Below, in pieces: positions 7,196 through 17,700 of a stretch of DNA of 18,168 nucleotides; position 1 is the first letter of the stretch, and each line of letters begins with the position of its first letter. Made by a program: the position numbers and the translations under genes. The notes beneath the pieces were generated by a model. It worked only from the letters and a program-made list of their open reading frames with translations. It did no database searches and was not told the origin of the DNA. Origin of the DNA: JAAYCB01 sp012744395 (GTDB taxonomy: Bacteria; Planctomycetota; Planctomycetia; Pirellulales; Thermoguttaceae); NCBI GenBank assembly GCA_028703175.1, contig JAQVNJ010000126.1, forward strand, positions 1 to 18,168, written 5' to 3'.

Positions 7196-8858
7196 TCGCG
7201 CGCCACAGCCGGAGCCCGAAGACAATGCTCAGGCCCACTCCAATCACGCCGGGCAGGGAGATTTCCGAGATCAGTGAAATCCGCCCGAACAGCCACAAGT
7301 CGCCGAGCAAGGGGGGGACATCCTGGCTGACCAGGAGCGACGAACCGAGGAACAGCGCGCTGGCCAACATCCCGGCCACGAGCCGATTGACCGAGGGTTC
7401 CAGCCCCCGGTGGTCCAGGTGGACGTCGAACTGGCCGCTCTGAACCTGTTCGAGAATCTCCACCAGGCTCCGCGGCAGCAGCTCGACGAGGTACTCCAAC
7501 TGCGCGTAGAAACGCCGCATTTTTCGCAGTTTGCGGCCGGGCGACAGCCGGCGGAGAATCATCTGTCTCCGGTAGGGCCGCATCAGTTCCGCCAGGCTGA
7601 ACCTGGGACTGAGCAGCCGCGAGGTTCCCTCCAGGGTGACAAGCACCTTGATCAGCATGGCGATCCGCGCCGGAAGGCTGATGTGGTAGCGGCGGATCAT
7701 CTCGGTCAGGTCGTTCAGGGCACCGCTCAAATCGAACTGGTCCAGCGACTGGTTCGCGTAGAGGGAAACGAAATCGGCAACCTCCACACTCAGGGCTGCC
7801 CGGTCGAACTCCGCTGGGATCGAACCGACGCGCGTGATGATCGACGTCAGGTATTCCGGGTCCTGGTTCATCACGGCCAGGAGCATCTCTTCGATGTCGC
7901 TCTGAAGTCGCTCGTCGATCCGGCCCACCATGCCGAAATCCAACAGCGCGATGACATTGCCCGGCATGACCAGCGCATTGCCCGGGTGAGGATCCGCGTG
8001 GTAGAAGCTCTTGTCGAAAATCATGTCCAGATAGAGCGTTGCCCCGCGCCGCGCGATCTCCTCAAGATCGAGGCCCGCCTCGGCTAACCGGTCCGTCTCG
8101 ATCAGCTTGATCCCATCGACGAACTCCATCGTCAGCACGCGGCTTGTCGTCCATTCCGCGTAGCAGCGAGGGATGTGGACCGTGGGGTTGGATGCCAGTT
8201 CGCGGGCGAACTGCTGCATGTTCCTGGCTTCCCGCGTGAAATCCAGTTCATCGCGGAAAACGCGGCGAAACTCGGCGGCCATCGCCACGGGGCGGTAGTT
8301 GGCGAACTCGGGAATCCGCTCGGCAATCTGGGCCAGGCCCGAGAGAATGTCCAGGTCGACGGACACCTTGCGCTCGATGCCGGCGTGCTGGACCTTGACA
8401 ACCACCTCCTCGCCCGTCTTTAACCGTGCCCGATGGACCTGCCCGATCGACGCCGAAGCGATCGGGTACTCCTCAAAGTGGGAGAAAGCCTCTTCGATAG
8501 GATGACCGAATTCGAGCACAAGCGCCTGAACGACCACTTCAGGGGGATCGGCCGTCACGTCTGTCTGGAGTCGCTGGAGCTCCCCGGCCAGAGTAACCCC
8601 CACCATATCGGGGCGGGTGCTGAGAAACTGGCCGAGTTTGATGAATGTTGGGCCGAGCTCGCTGAAGGCCAGTCGCAGGCGGGTCTCCCAAGCGTGCCGC
8701 GCGATCGCCGTGCCGCCGGGCGCTTTGAGAAAATCCTTGGCGAATTCCGGTCCGAGCCGGTTGATCCACTCCGCCAGGCCATACCTGCTGAGCACGGCGA
8801 CGATTTCTCGCCAGCGGTTGATGTGCCGATAAAGCTGGGGGATTGAGCTGATCCGCAT
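7161..8858 (-). CDS. AarF/UbiB/ABC1 family atypical kinase
   Basis: A 565-residue ABC1-family protein. The diagnostic motifs are all present in order: KLGQ of the KxGQ motif (74-77), the Ala-rich nucleotide loop IASASIGQVHRA (133-144), the VVVKVQ lysine K155, E210 in DFTREA, the catalytic HADPHPGN (287-294) and the metal-binding LLDFG (305-309). The C-terminus has two hydrophobic helices (about 491-510 and 530-552), the usual UbiB anchor. Family members are ATPases that support isoprenoid-quinone synthesis or lipid handling at the membrane; here menaquinone is the likelier quinone, by inference. The ATG (8858-8856) lacks a clear Shine-Dalgarno sequence, but the N-terminus RHINRWREIVAVLSRYGL matches the family's usual start. 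It is divergent from the rRNA unit. Confidence 0.93.
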   Translation of the reverse strand: MRISSIPQLYRHINRWREIVAVLSRYGLAEWINRLGPEFAKDFLKAPGGTAIARHAWETRLRLAFSELGPTFIKLGQFLSTRPDMVGVTLAGELQRLQTDVTADPPEVVVQALVLEFGHPIEEAFSHFEEYPIASASIGQVHRARLKTGEEVVVKVQHAGIERKVSVDLDILSGLAQIAERIPEFANYRPVAMAAEFRRVFRDELDFTREARNMQQFARELASNPTVHIPRCYAEWTTSRVLTMEFVDGIKLIETDRLAEAGLDLEEIARRGATLYLDMIFDKSFYHADPHPGNALVMPGNVIALLDFGMVGRIDERLQSDIEEMLLAVMNQDPEYLTSIITRVGSIPAEFDRAALSVEVADFVSLYANQSLDQFDLSGALNDLTEMIRRYHISLPARIAMLIKVLVTLEGTSRLLSPRFSLAELMRPYRRQMILRRLSPGRKLRKMRRFYAQLEYLVELLPRSLVEILEQVQSGQFDVHLDHRGLEPSVNRLVAGMLASALFLGSSLLVSQDVPPLLGDLWLFGRISLISEISLPGVIGVGLSIVFGLRLWRAISKSGHLDRRH

Positions 8859-8983
8859 CGTCGCCGCGCCGGGGCCTGAACAAGGGGCGTCTAGCTCCCA
8901 CTTTAATCGGCCGGCGGCCGATCGGAAACGCCCGAGCGGGCGCCAGCCCGGTTCTGCCGCGGAAAAAATCCTCTTAGCCTGGC
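8859..8983. other. Upstream region of the AarF/UbiB gene
   Basis: Contains a perfect 7-base inverted repeat ATCGGCC/GGCCGAT with a 3-base gap (8906-8922) and a smaller CGCCC/GGGCG hairpin just beyond. They could fold in the 5' leader of the minus-strand gene or be an operator. No convincing minus-strand promoter was found. Confidence 0.35.
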
Positions 8984-9011
8984 TTGAAGGACGGCCCCAG
9001 GCCGATATAAT
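8984..9011 (+). promoter_or_regulatory. Candidate upstream rRNA promoter P1
   Basis: TTGAAG (8984-8989), a 16-base spacer and a perfect TATAAT (9006-9011). It points towards the 23S gene and would make a tandem pair with the stronger promoter about 120 bases downstream, as is common for rRNA operons. Confidence 0.45.
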
Positions 9012-9100
9012 TGGTCCGGTGACGATGCGATTGCCCGTTGGGCGGAAAGGTGTCTGGTTGCGGTCCCGAAAAAATTCCTCGAAATTCCCCGCAGCCCCCT

Positions 9101-9129
9101 TTGACAGCCAGAAGACGCACCGCTACACT
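9101..9129 (+). promoter_or_regulatory. Main rRNA promoter P2 (sigma70-type)
   Basis: A perfect -35 TTGACA (9101-9106), an ideal 17-base spacer and TACACT (9124-9129, five of six consensus bases). The predicted start is near 9136. An A-tract followed by AATT (9069-9086) lies just upstream of the usual UP-element position, and the -10 is followed by GGG, a GC-rich discriminator like those of growth-rate-controlled rRNA promoters. It lies about 370 bases upstream of the mature 23S 5' end. Confidence 0.85.
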
Positions 9130-9270
9130 GGGTTTTTCGATTGGTGCGGCAAGCACGGCGGGGTTAAGATCGACGTGGGATGTGCTCCGAGGCGATTTCG
9201 CCGGGGAGCCTGTCCCCTGTCGATCTGGCAGAGGCCGGCGACCGCGAGTCGTTCGCGGCAAGACGGCTTT

Positions 9271-9285
9271 CGATCTTTGACAATT
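9271..9285 (+). promoter_or_regulatory. boxA-like rRNA antitermination element
   Basis: CGATCTTTGACAATT matches the E. coli rrn boxA core CTCTTTAACAATT closely. boxA in nascent RNA binds NusB-NusE and protects rRNA transcription from Rho. It lies in the transcribed leader between the promoter and 23S, where such an element is expected. The TTGACA inside it is not a promoter: no -10 lies at the right distance. Confidence 0.65.
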
Positions 9286-9301
9286 CGGTTGTGTATTTGA
9301 G

Positions 9302-9498
9302 TGGCATCTTAAACGTGAGAGCGCCATGATGAGATCACGGGCTTCTACCGCTTTCGAGCGGTGGGGCCGGAGATCGCATGATTGGATCGTTGCTCGGCCA
9401 GCGTCTGTTTTCTGGACGTTGGCCCTCAGGTAGCGAGCATGACGCCGGCGGGTTCGAGCATCGCCCGAAAGGGTGTGCCTGGAGCGTTGGATTCATGT
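9302..9498 (+). other. Structured leader of the 23S-5S transcript
   Basis: Non-coding leader between boxA and the mature 23S rRNA. Two clear hairpins: ACCGCT-TTCG-AGCGGT (9347-9362), and a 10-base stem GGCCAGCGTC/GACGTTGGCC with a 9-base loop (9396-9424). A tRNA-like GTTCGAG near 9451 is not supported by a cloverleaf. There is no 16S 3' end and no tRNA, so this is a true leader and not a 16S-23S spacer. Confidence 0.7.

Positions 9499-9506
<8 letters not shown>
9481..9506 (+). other. 23S processing stalk, 5' arm
   Basis: GGAGCGTT (9481-9488) and CATGTGGCCAAGC (9494-9506) pair with AACGCTCC and GCTTGGCCACATG on the 3' side, leaving a 5-base internal loop. Its inner part is helix 1 of 23S; the outer part is the expected RNase III substrate. 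Confidence 0.85.
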
Positions 9507-12415
<2,909 letters not shown>

Positions 12416-12425
<10 letters not shown>

Positions 12426-12441
12426 ATGTATCGAACGCTCC
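12416..12441 (+). other. 23S processing stalk, 3' arm
   Basis: GCTTGGCCACATG (12416-12428) and AACGCTCC (12434-12441) are exact complements of the sequences flanking the 23S 5' end. The match in both segments, almost 3 kb apart, fixes the ends of the pre-23S precursor. Confidence 0.85.
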
Positions 12442-12494
12442 AAGCAAAGCGCGCTCGCGGAATCGATCGCCCTCAAAAACACAACCAGACAATC

Positions 12495-12528
12495 AGCCGC
12501 CGTGGCGGGCGAAAGCCCCCCGGCGGCT
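12495..12528 (+). other. Hairpin in the 23S-5S spacer
   Basis: AGCCGCCG (12495-12502) pairs with CGGCGGCT (12521-12528), with an inner GGGC-GAAA-GCCC stem capped by a GNRA tetraloop. It sits just before the 5S 5' end. The following bases are not a real U-tract, so a processing or folding element is more likely than a terminator. Confidence 0.65.
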
Positions 12529-12530
12529 CT

Positions 12531-12639
12531 TTCCGGCGACCATATCTGAAAGGTCACACCCGTTCCCATCCCGAACACGGCAGTTAAGCTTTCAGAGCCG
12601 ATGGTAGTACTGCAAGTGCGAGAGTAGGTGTTGCCGGAT
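12531..12639 (+). rRNA. rrf: 5S ribosomal RNA
   Basis: About 109 bases. The terminal stem TCCGGC (12532-12537) pairs with GCCGGA (12633-12638). Inside are the conserved 5S elements CACACCCGTTCCCATCCCGA, GAACACGGCAGTTAAGC, the GATGGTAGTACTGC region and GCGAGAGTAGGTG. It lies about 105 bases after 23S in the same transcript. The exact ends may differ by a few bases. Confidence 0.95.
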
Positions 12640-12648
12640 TCATACACC

Positions 12649-12684
12649 AAAGCCCGGCGGGCTGTGAACCGCCGGGCTTTTCTT
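12649..12684 (+). terminator. Intrinsic terminator of the 23S-5S operon
   Basis: A perfect 12-base stem, AAAGCCCGGCGG (12649-12660) with CCGCCGGGCTTT (12669-12680), an 8-base loop and a T-rich tail ending near 12684. It is ten bases after the 5S gene and closes the rRNA unit. Confidence 0.93.
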
Positions 12685-12738
12685 ATTGGCCAACGCGCAA
12701 CGCAGTGCCCGCCGCCGCGCGGCGATCGGCCCCGCGGG

Positions 12739-12747
12739 CCCCCCCCC
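12739..12747. repeat. C9 homopolymer
   Basis: Nine consecutive C residues in non-coding DNA, 250 bases upstream of the outer membrane protein start. Confidence 0.9.
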
Positions 12748-12978
12748 GCCTGCCGCGGTTCCTTCCCCGTAGAACGGAAGGCAACCTGTCCGAGAAAGGT
12801 CCCCGCCACCCGCCGGAACTGCATGCGCCGGGGTAGACTGCGCAAACCTTGCGGTCTGTTGCGATTTCTCTGGTCCGTCTAGACCGGCTGTAACGATAAC
12901 AACGGTAATCTGTGAAGATGAACGGTTCGGAAATCCACCGATTCTGGGCAATCACGTCGCAAACTACCCGAACTTTCT

Positions 12979-12987
12979 GGGGGGGGG
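12979..12987 (+). repeat. G9 homopolymer at the ribosome-binding position of the barrel gene
   Basis: Nine consecutive G residues end nine bases before the ATG at 12997. No other Shine-Dalgarno candidate is present, and GGGGG can pair with CCUCC of 16S rRNA with one G-U wobble, so the run itself probably serves as the ribosome binding site. Confidence 0.75.
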
Positions 12988-12996
12988 TCCCGAGTC

Positions 12997-14178
12997 ATGA
13001 AGTACTGTAGCAGAATTTTTGCCTGCTTCGCAATCTGCCTGGCCACCTGTGCCGCGGGTTATGGACAGGAAGTCGTTGACACCGCACCTCCCGCGCACGG
13101 GAATGGCCTGGCGGCGCTTGGGGCCCAGCCCGCAACCTACATCGCCAGCGACGCCGACAACTCCGCCGTCAGGCTCGCGTCCTGCGGCGAATGTGGCGTC
13201 GATTGGGGAGCGGCTGTGGGCGCCTGTGGCGATGCGGCCGCCTGTGGCGACTGCGGCATCGGTTCCTGCTGCGGCCGATCCCGCTGCAACGCCACCCGGT
13301 ATTTCTGGGGCGAGTTCCTCTACCTCAACCCGCGCGACGCCGACGTCGCCTTCGCCGATCCGATCAACTGGTCGAGTTCGCAGCTCGTCAGCCCGATCCA
13401 GATCGGCCCGGTGGGCGTCCTCGATCCCGACTATAACCCCGGTTTCCGCACCGGTTTCGCCCTGGAACTCGACTGCTGGTCCCGGGTCGGCGCCGAGTTC
13501 ACCCATTTCGAGAGCGGGACTTCCGCTGCATCGTCGATCGCCGCGCCGAATGTTCTTCACTCCTTGGTCGCCCACCCCGCGACGGCTTCCGCCACGGCCA
13601 GCTACCTCGCCGCCGACGCTCGCCTGGATATCGATTTCGACCTGGTCGACGTCGACTACCGCTGCATTTTCGCCTGCGGCCAGAACTACGCCGTCAACTA
13701 TCTCGTCGGTGCCCGCTACGGCCACCTCGCCCAGGAGTTCCAGTCCCAATTCATCAACAACGGAGTGGAAGAAGTTGACACCGAAATTACCTTCGACGGC
13801 GGTGGAATCCGGTTTGGCCTGGAAGCGGAACGCCACTCCTGCCGCAGCGGCCTGATGGTCTACGGCAAGGCGATCGCCAGCTTCGTCGCCGGCGAATTTT
13901 CGGCCGACTACCAGCAGCGGGCGGCGACCGATGCAATCGTTGTCGACACGAGTTGGAAGGCCGGCCGCGTTGTTGCCATGACCGACCTGGAAGTCGGTGC
14001 CGGGTGGGTCAGCCGCAACGGCGGCTTGCGATTGTCCTGCGGATACCTGATCAACGGCTGGTTCAACACCGTGAACGTCGATGAGTTCATCGGCGCTGTG
14101 CAAACGAACAACTTCGTGGGCCTGGGGGATCACATGACGTTCGACGGCCTCGTCGCCAGGGTGGAGGGCCGATTCTAG
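12997..14178 (+). CDS. Lpg1974-like pore-forming outer membrane beta-barrel protein with Cys-rich N-terminus
   Basis: A 393-residue exported protein. A signal peptide covers about residues 1-23 (KYCSRIFACFAICLATCAAG, likely cut near YGQ/EV). A Cys-rich segment follows, with eight cysteines between 63 and 97 (CGEC, CGDC, CC patterns). YFWGEFLYLNPRDADVAFA (102-120) is the typical opening of Lpg1974 / Legionella major outer membrane protein-like barrels in planctomycetes. Alternating hydrophobic strands such as RTGFALELDCWSRVGAEFTHF and NYLVGARYGHLAQEF follow, and the chain ends in VEGRF, a C-terminal Phe as used for barrel insertion. The ATG at 12997 starts exactly at the signal peptide. It is followed by a strong terminator, so it is probably monocistronic. 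The Cys segment may be disulfide-linked to the wall or to other proteins (inference). Confidence 0.85.
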   Translation: MKYCSRIFACFAICLATCAAGYGQEVVDTAPPAHGNGLAALGAQPATYIASDADNSAVRLASCGECGVDWGAAVGACGDAAACGDCGIGSCCGRSRCNATRYFWGEFLYLNPRDADVAFADPINWSSSQLVSPIQIGPVGVLDPDYNPGFRTGFALELDCWSRVGAEFTHFESGTSAASSIAAPNVLHSLVAHPATASATASYLAADARLDIDFDLVDVDYRCIFACGQNYAVNYLVGARYGHLAQEFQSQFINNGVEEVDTEITFDGGGIRFGLEAERHSCRSGLMVYGKAIASFVAGEFSADYQQRAATDAIVVDTSWKAGRVVAMTDLEVGAGWVSRNGGLRLSCGYLINGWFNTVNVDEFIGAVQTNNFVGLGDHMTFDGLVARVEGRF

Positions 14179-14236
14179 CCGGACAGTGCCCCGAAAGGAT
14201 GCTGTCGACTGCTCTCGAACTCATTGTGACGACTCC

Positions 14237-14277
14237 AAAAGGTCGCGTCCGCCACCGGGGCGGACGCGACCTTTTTT
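14237..14277 (+). terminator. Strong intrinsic terminator of the outer membrane protein gene
   Basis: A 17-base perfect stem (14237-14253 with 14259-14275), five-base loop and a run of six T at 14272-14277. The arm also begins with AAAA, so it could act on both strands. Confidence 0.95.
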
Positions 14278-14616
14278 GATTCTCGCGGCTCCAGACCGCA
14301 AAAACTCTCGTTACTCCGGCCCAAACGGCAGGGCGAGATATTCTCGCGTGCGGCCCCCCCCCCCCGCGCTCCTTGGAGCCTTCCGCTTCCCCGGTCTTTC
14401 GCGCTCGTCTGTACGATCCGTCAGCGAGCCGCGATCCTGCCAAATCGGCGTCAAAAAGGGACGTAGGCCCCCCGAATTGCCGGGAACACACCCAGCGTGC
14501 GTGTGGCTTATTTCTGGAGACGGCCGCGAATACGTTTCACGCTAGAAAATCGCCGAATATCCCGAACTTGCGCATTCTTCGCTTTTGACCAAAAACTCGT
14601 TTTTCCCCTCAAACGA
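14278..14616. other. Intergenic region between two surface-protein genes
   Basis: No coding or RNA gene supported. It contains the C12 run and is AT-richer towards the right end, near 14540-14610. Frames here lack start signals and recognisable content. Confidence 0.5.
14354..14365. repeat. C12 homopolymer
   Basis: Twelve consecutive C residues, the longest homopolymer in the window, in non-coding DNA between the barrel gene terminator and the promoter of the giant protein gene. Confidence 0.9.
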
Positions 14617-14646
14617 TTGACAACCCCATCTCCCGCAGTTTATATG
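14617..14646 (+). promoter_or_regulatory. Candidate promoter of the giant surface protein gene
   Basis: A perfect TTGACA (14617-14622) followed after 17-18 bases by TTATAT / TATATG (14640-14646). It leaves a 5' leader of roughly 110 bases before the ATG at 14762. Confidence 0.55.
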
Positions 14647-14761
14647 TTGCGGTAGTCTGGCCTGAAGGGCAGAGGTTCCAGACATATGAGCTTTTCGACG
14701 CACACCGTCTTCTCAATGTCGATCGCTCGCCGGGGTTTATTGAATCCCAGGGGGTAACACC

Positions 14762-17700
14762 ATGTGGCTTAAGCGGTTCTTCAGCCGGCATTCTCGTTCG
14801 CATCGTACAACTCCCGCCGACGGTCAGGCCTCGCGCCGGCGTCTCTCGGCACGGCGGCTCCAGATGGAGCCGCTCGAAGAACGCCGTCTGCTGGCGATCG
14901 ATGTAACGCTCACGGGTGGCGTTTTGAACATTCAAGACATCGCCGGTGAGAGCAACGCGCTGACCGTCGGCTTCTCCACCACCAACCCGGGATGGTTCCG
15001 CATCCAAGACGCCATTGCGGGCGTGCACGTGAGTGGCTCGGACGTACCAGTCGTGGCCGGCGCCGACTATGCCGAGTTTGACATCACGGGCGTGCCCCTC
15101 ACGTCGATTTCGATGAACACGGCCGCGGAGGACGACAACGTCACCTTGCTTTCCATGCCAGCCAGCGTCACCGCCGCCACCATCTCGACCGGCGCTGGCA
15201 ACGACACGGTCAACGTCGAAAGCACCAGTGCTACAGCGACGACCACAATCGAGACGGGCGCCGGCAACGACATTTACAACATCAACGCCAGCGGGCTGGG
15301 CGGCGCGAACCAGTTCTCCGCCGGCGACGGCGACGACAAGTTCAATGTCAACATCACAACCGCCGCGGGGATCCGCGCGCCGTTGAGCCTCTCCGGCGGA
15401 GCAAACGATTTCGGCGGTGGCCTGGGCGGACGCGATGAAGTCGAGATCAACGAACTGGCCGGATTGGGCGCTGTTCCGCTGACCCTGACCTACACCGGGG
15501 GGAGCGGATTGACGGCGGCCGGCCTGGGCCAGTTGCTGACCATCGACACCGTCGAAACACTCGACTACAACGGCGCGGGGGGCAATGATCGTGTTACCGT
15601 CGTGGGGACCTCCGCCAGCGATTCGCTCACCGCGGCGCCGGTCGGCGCCGGCCGGGCGCTCGTCTTCAGCGGCGGTCAGCCCTTCCACGCCCCGCCGCAA
15701 GTCTGGACCGATCAACTCCCCGGCGTCGCCGGCGGCAGCCCCGGCCCCGATCTCGATCTGGACGGGCTGGCGAACCTCGCCGGGTTGACCATCCGCGACG
15801 GCGGCGGCGCCGCCGATCGCCTCTATGTCTATGGCCAAACCGCGGCCGGCCTCAGCGACGGAAATTCCTTCGACCCGTTCGGCTTCGGACCCGGCTTGAT
15901 CCTCGACGATGTCGGCGCCTCGGCCGCCTACGACGCGGTCAGCGTCTCGGACACGCAGACCGCCATCGACGGCCTCGTCCGCGTCAATTACAGCAACACC
16001 GACTTCCAGCAGGCCGGCACGGCGGTGGTTGTCAACACGGGCTTCGAGCCCAACAACCCGGCGGCCGACACGGTCGCGCTGAGCCTTTCGACCACCTATC
16101 GCTTCCAGATCAACGGCGGCGATCCGGACCCCGCCACCACCGGCATCGTTCCCCCCGAAGGCGATCACCTCGTCGTGCCGTTTCCCCCCAATGCCGAGGT
16201 CGACATCTATTCCGACAAGGCCGACCCGCGGAACGTCACGGTTAAGGGCGCCGGCGATCTGTTGCCGTTCGACTACAGCTCCATCGAGGGCTTGTGGCTG
16301 ACGGGGGCCACCACGGTCAATCTCGTCGGCGACAACAACAATGCGACCCCGCAGACCGACAACTTCGTCGTCGTCGGCGCGGACATCGACGGCGATCCCA
16401 GCGACGGCGGATACCGGGAAGCGGCGATCCGCGTCAACGACAGCGGCTGGATCTTTGTCGACGGGTTGCAGTACCTGAACGTGTTCGGCCACCAGGAGGT
16501 CGATACCCTGGAGATCAGCCCGTATGCCGACGACACCCCGCGCGGCTGGGGCGTTGATGTTCACTACGACGAAGGCGCGCCCAGCGGAACCGACGGCGAT
16601 CAGGCCGATCTGCTGATCTACAACACGTCGCTCTACGGCGGGAATGTCTCGGAAGACATCGTCATCCAGCCTTCCGGACCGGAAAGCGGCGAACTCCGCG
16701 CGACCAACGCCACCGACGGCTCGGCGATCGTGACGATCAACTACGTCGCCAATCTCGACATCGTCGTCAACGACGGCGACGGCGGGCTCACCGACACCGA
16801 CACGCTCACGCTCCGCGGCATGAATCCCGACGGTTCGGGCGGAAGCGGAAACGAAACGGTCCATATCGACTTCGGCGCTGCCGGCGATGCCGCCAACCCG
16901 CAGGTCACTGTCGCCGATGGAGCAACAATGCTCTACCGCCTGCGGACGACCAACGGGACATTCGCCACGGTCGTCTTCGAGATGCTTGGCGGCTCTGACG
17001 TGATCGACGTCGACCTGTCCAGCGATCCGGCTGTGGCCGTCGTTGTCGACGGCGGCGTGCCGCTCGGCTCGATACCCGGCGCGGGCGACACGCTGAATGT
17101 GATCACCGGCGGCGATGACTACTTCGTCCAGCCCGGCCCGGCCGCCGACTCGGGGACCGTTCTGGTCGCCGGCGCCGGCCCGGTCGCGTTCGCGAACATC
17201 GAGAACCTCCAGGTCGATGGCGGGGCGGCCGTGCGGCTCGACACGCTCGAGCCGAACGACACGCTCGCCGCCGCGACGAGCCTGGGTTCCGAACCGGCGA
17301 TCGCCCTCAGGGGGCTGACGCTGCATCAAACGCTCGCCGGCATCGACCAGGACTACCTCGCCGTCACGGCGCACGATACCGGGCTGTTGATCGTCAAGGC
17401 CCGCTTCTCCCACGCCCAGAGCAATCTCAACCTGGAACTCCTCGACGCGGCAGGGACCGTGCTCGGTAGCTCGGCGTTGACCGCCGATGTCGAACAGGTC
17501 ATCATTCCCGTGGTCGCCCAGCAGACCTACCTGGTCCACGTGTTCACGGCCAGCGGCACGCCGGCGGCCTACGATCTGGAGATCGAGAACTTCGCCGCGC
17601 CCGTGCCCAATGCCGTCAAGCTGATCAACGCCGACGATAGCGGGGCCTCGTTTCTCGACAATGTGACCAGCGTGGTCGACGGCCGGTTGGTCGTCGAGGC

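Larger units (their letters stand above)
12685..12996. other. Intergenic region upstream of the outer membrane protein gene
   Basis: No gene is supported in these 312 bases. It contains a C9 run, the 8-base palindrome GTCTAGAC near 12877, and a G9 run just before the next start codon. I could not find a convincing sigma70 promoter; the AT-richer stretch near 12890-12920 is the likeliest site. Confidence 0.5.

Noticed and set aside
9277..9300. Third promoter (TTGACA inside the boxA-like element)
   Set aside because: No -10 hexamer at 16-18 bases; the match to boxA and the position in the leader explain the sequence better.
9440..9470. tRNA T-arm (GTTCGAG)
   Set aside because: The flanking bases do not form a 5-base T stem with a 7-base loop, and no acceptor or anticodon arm is present.
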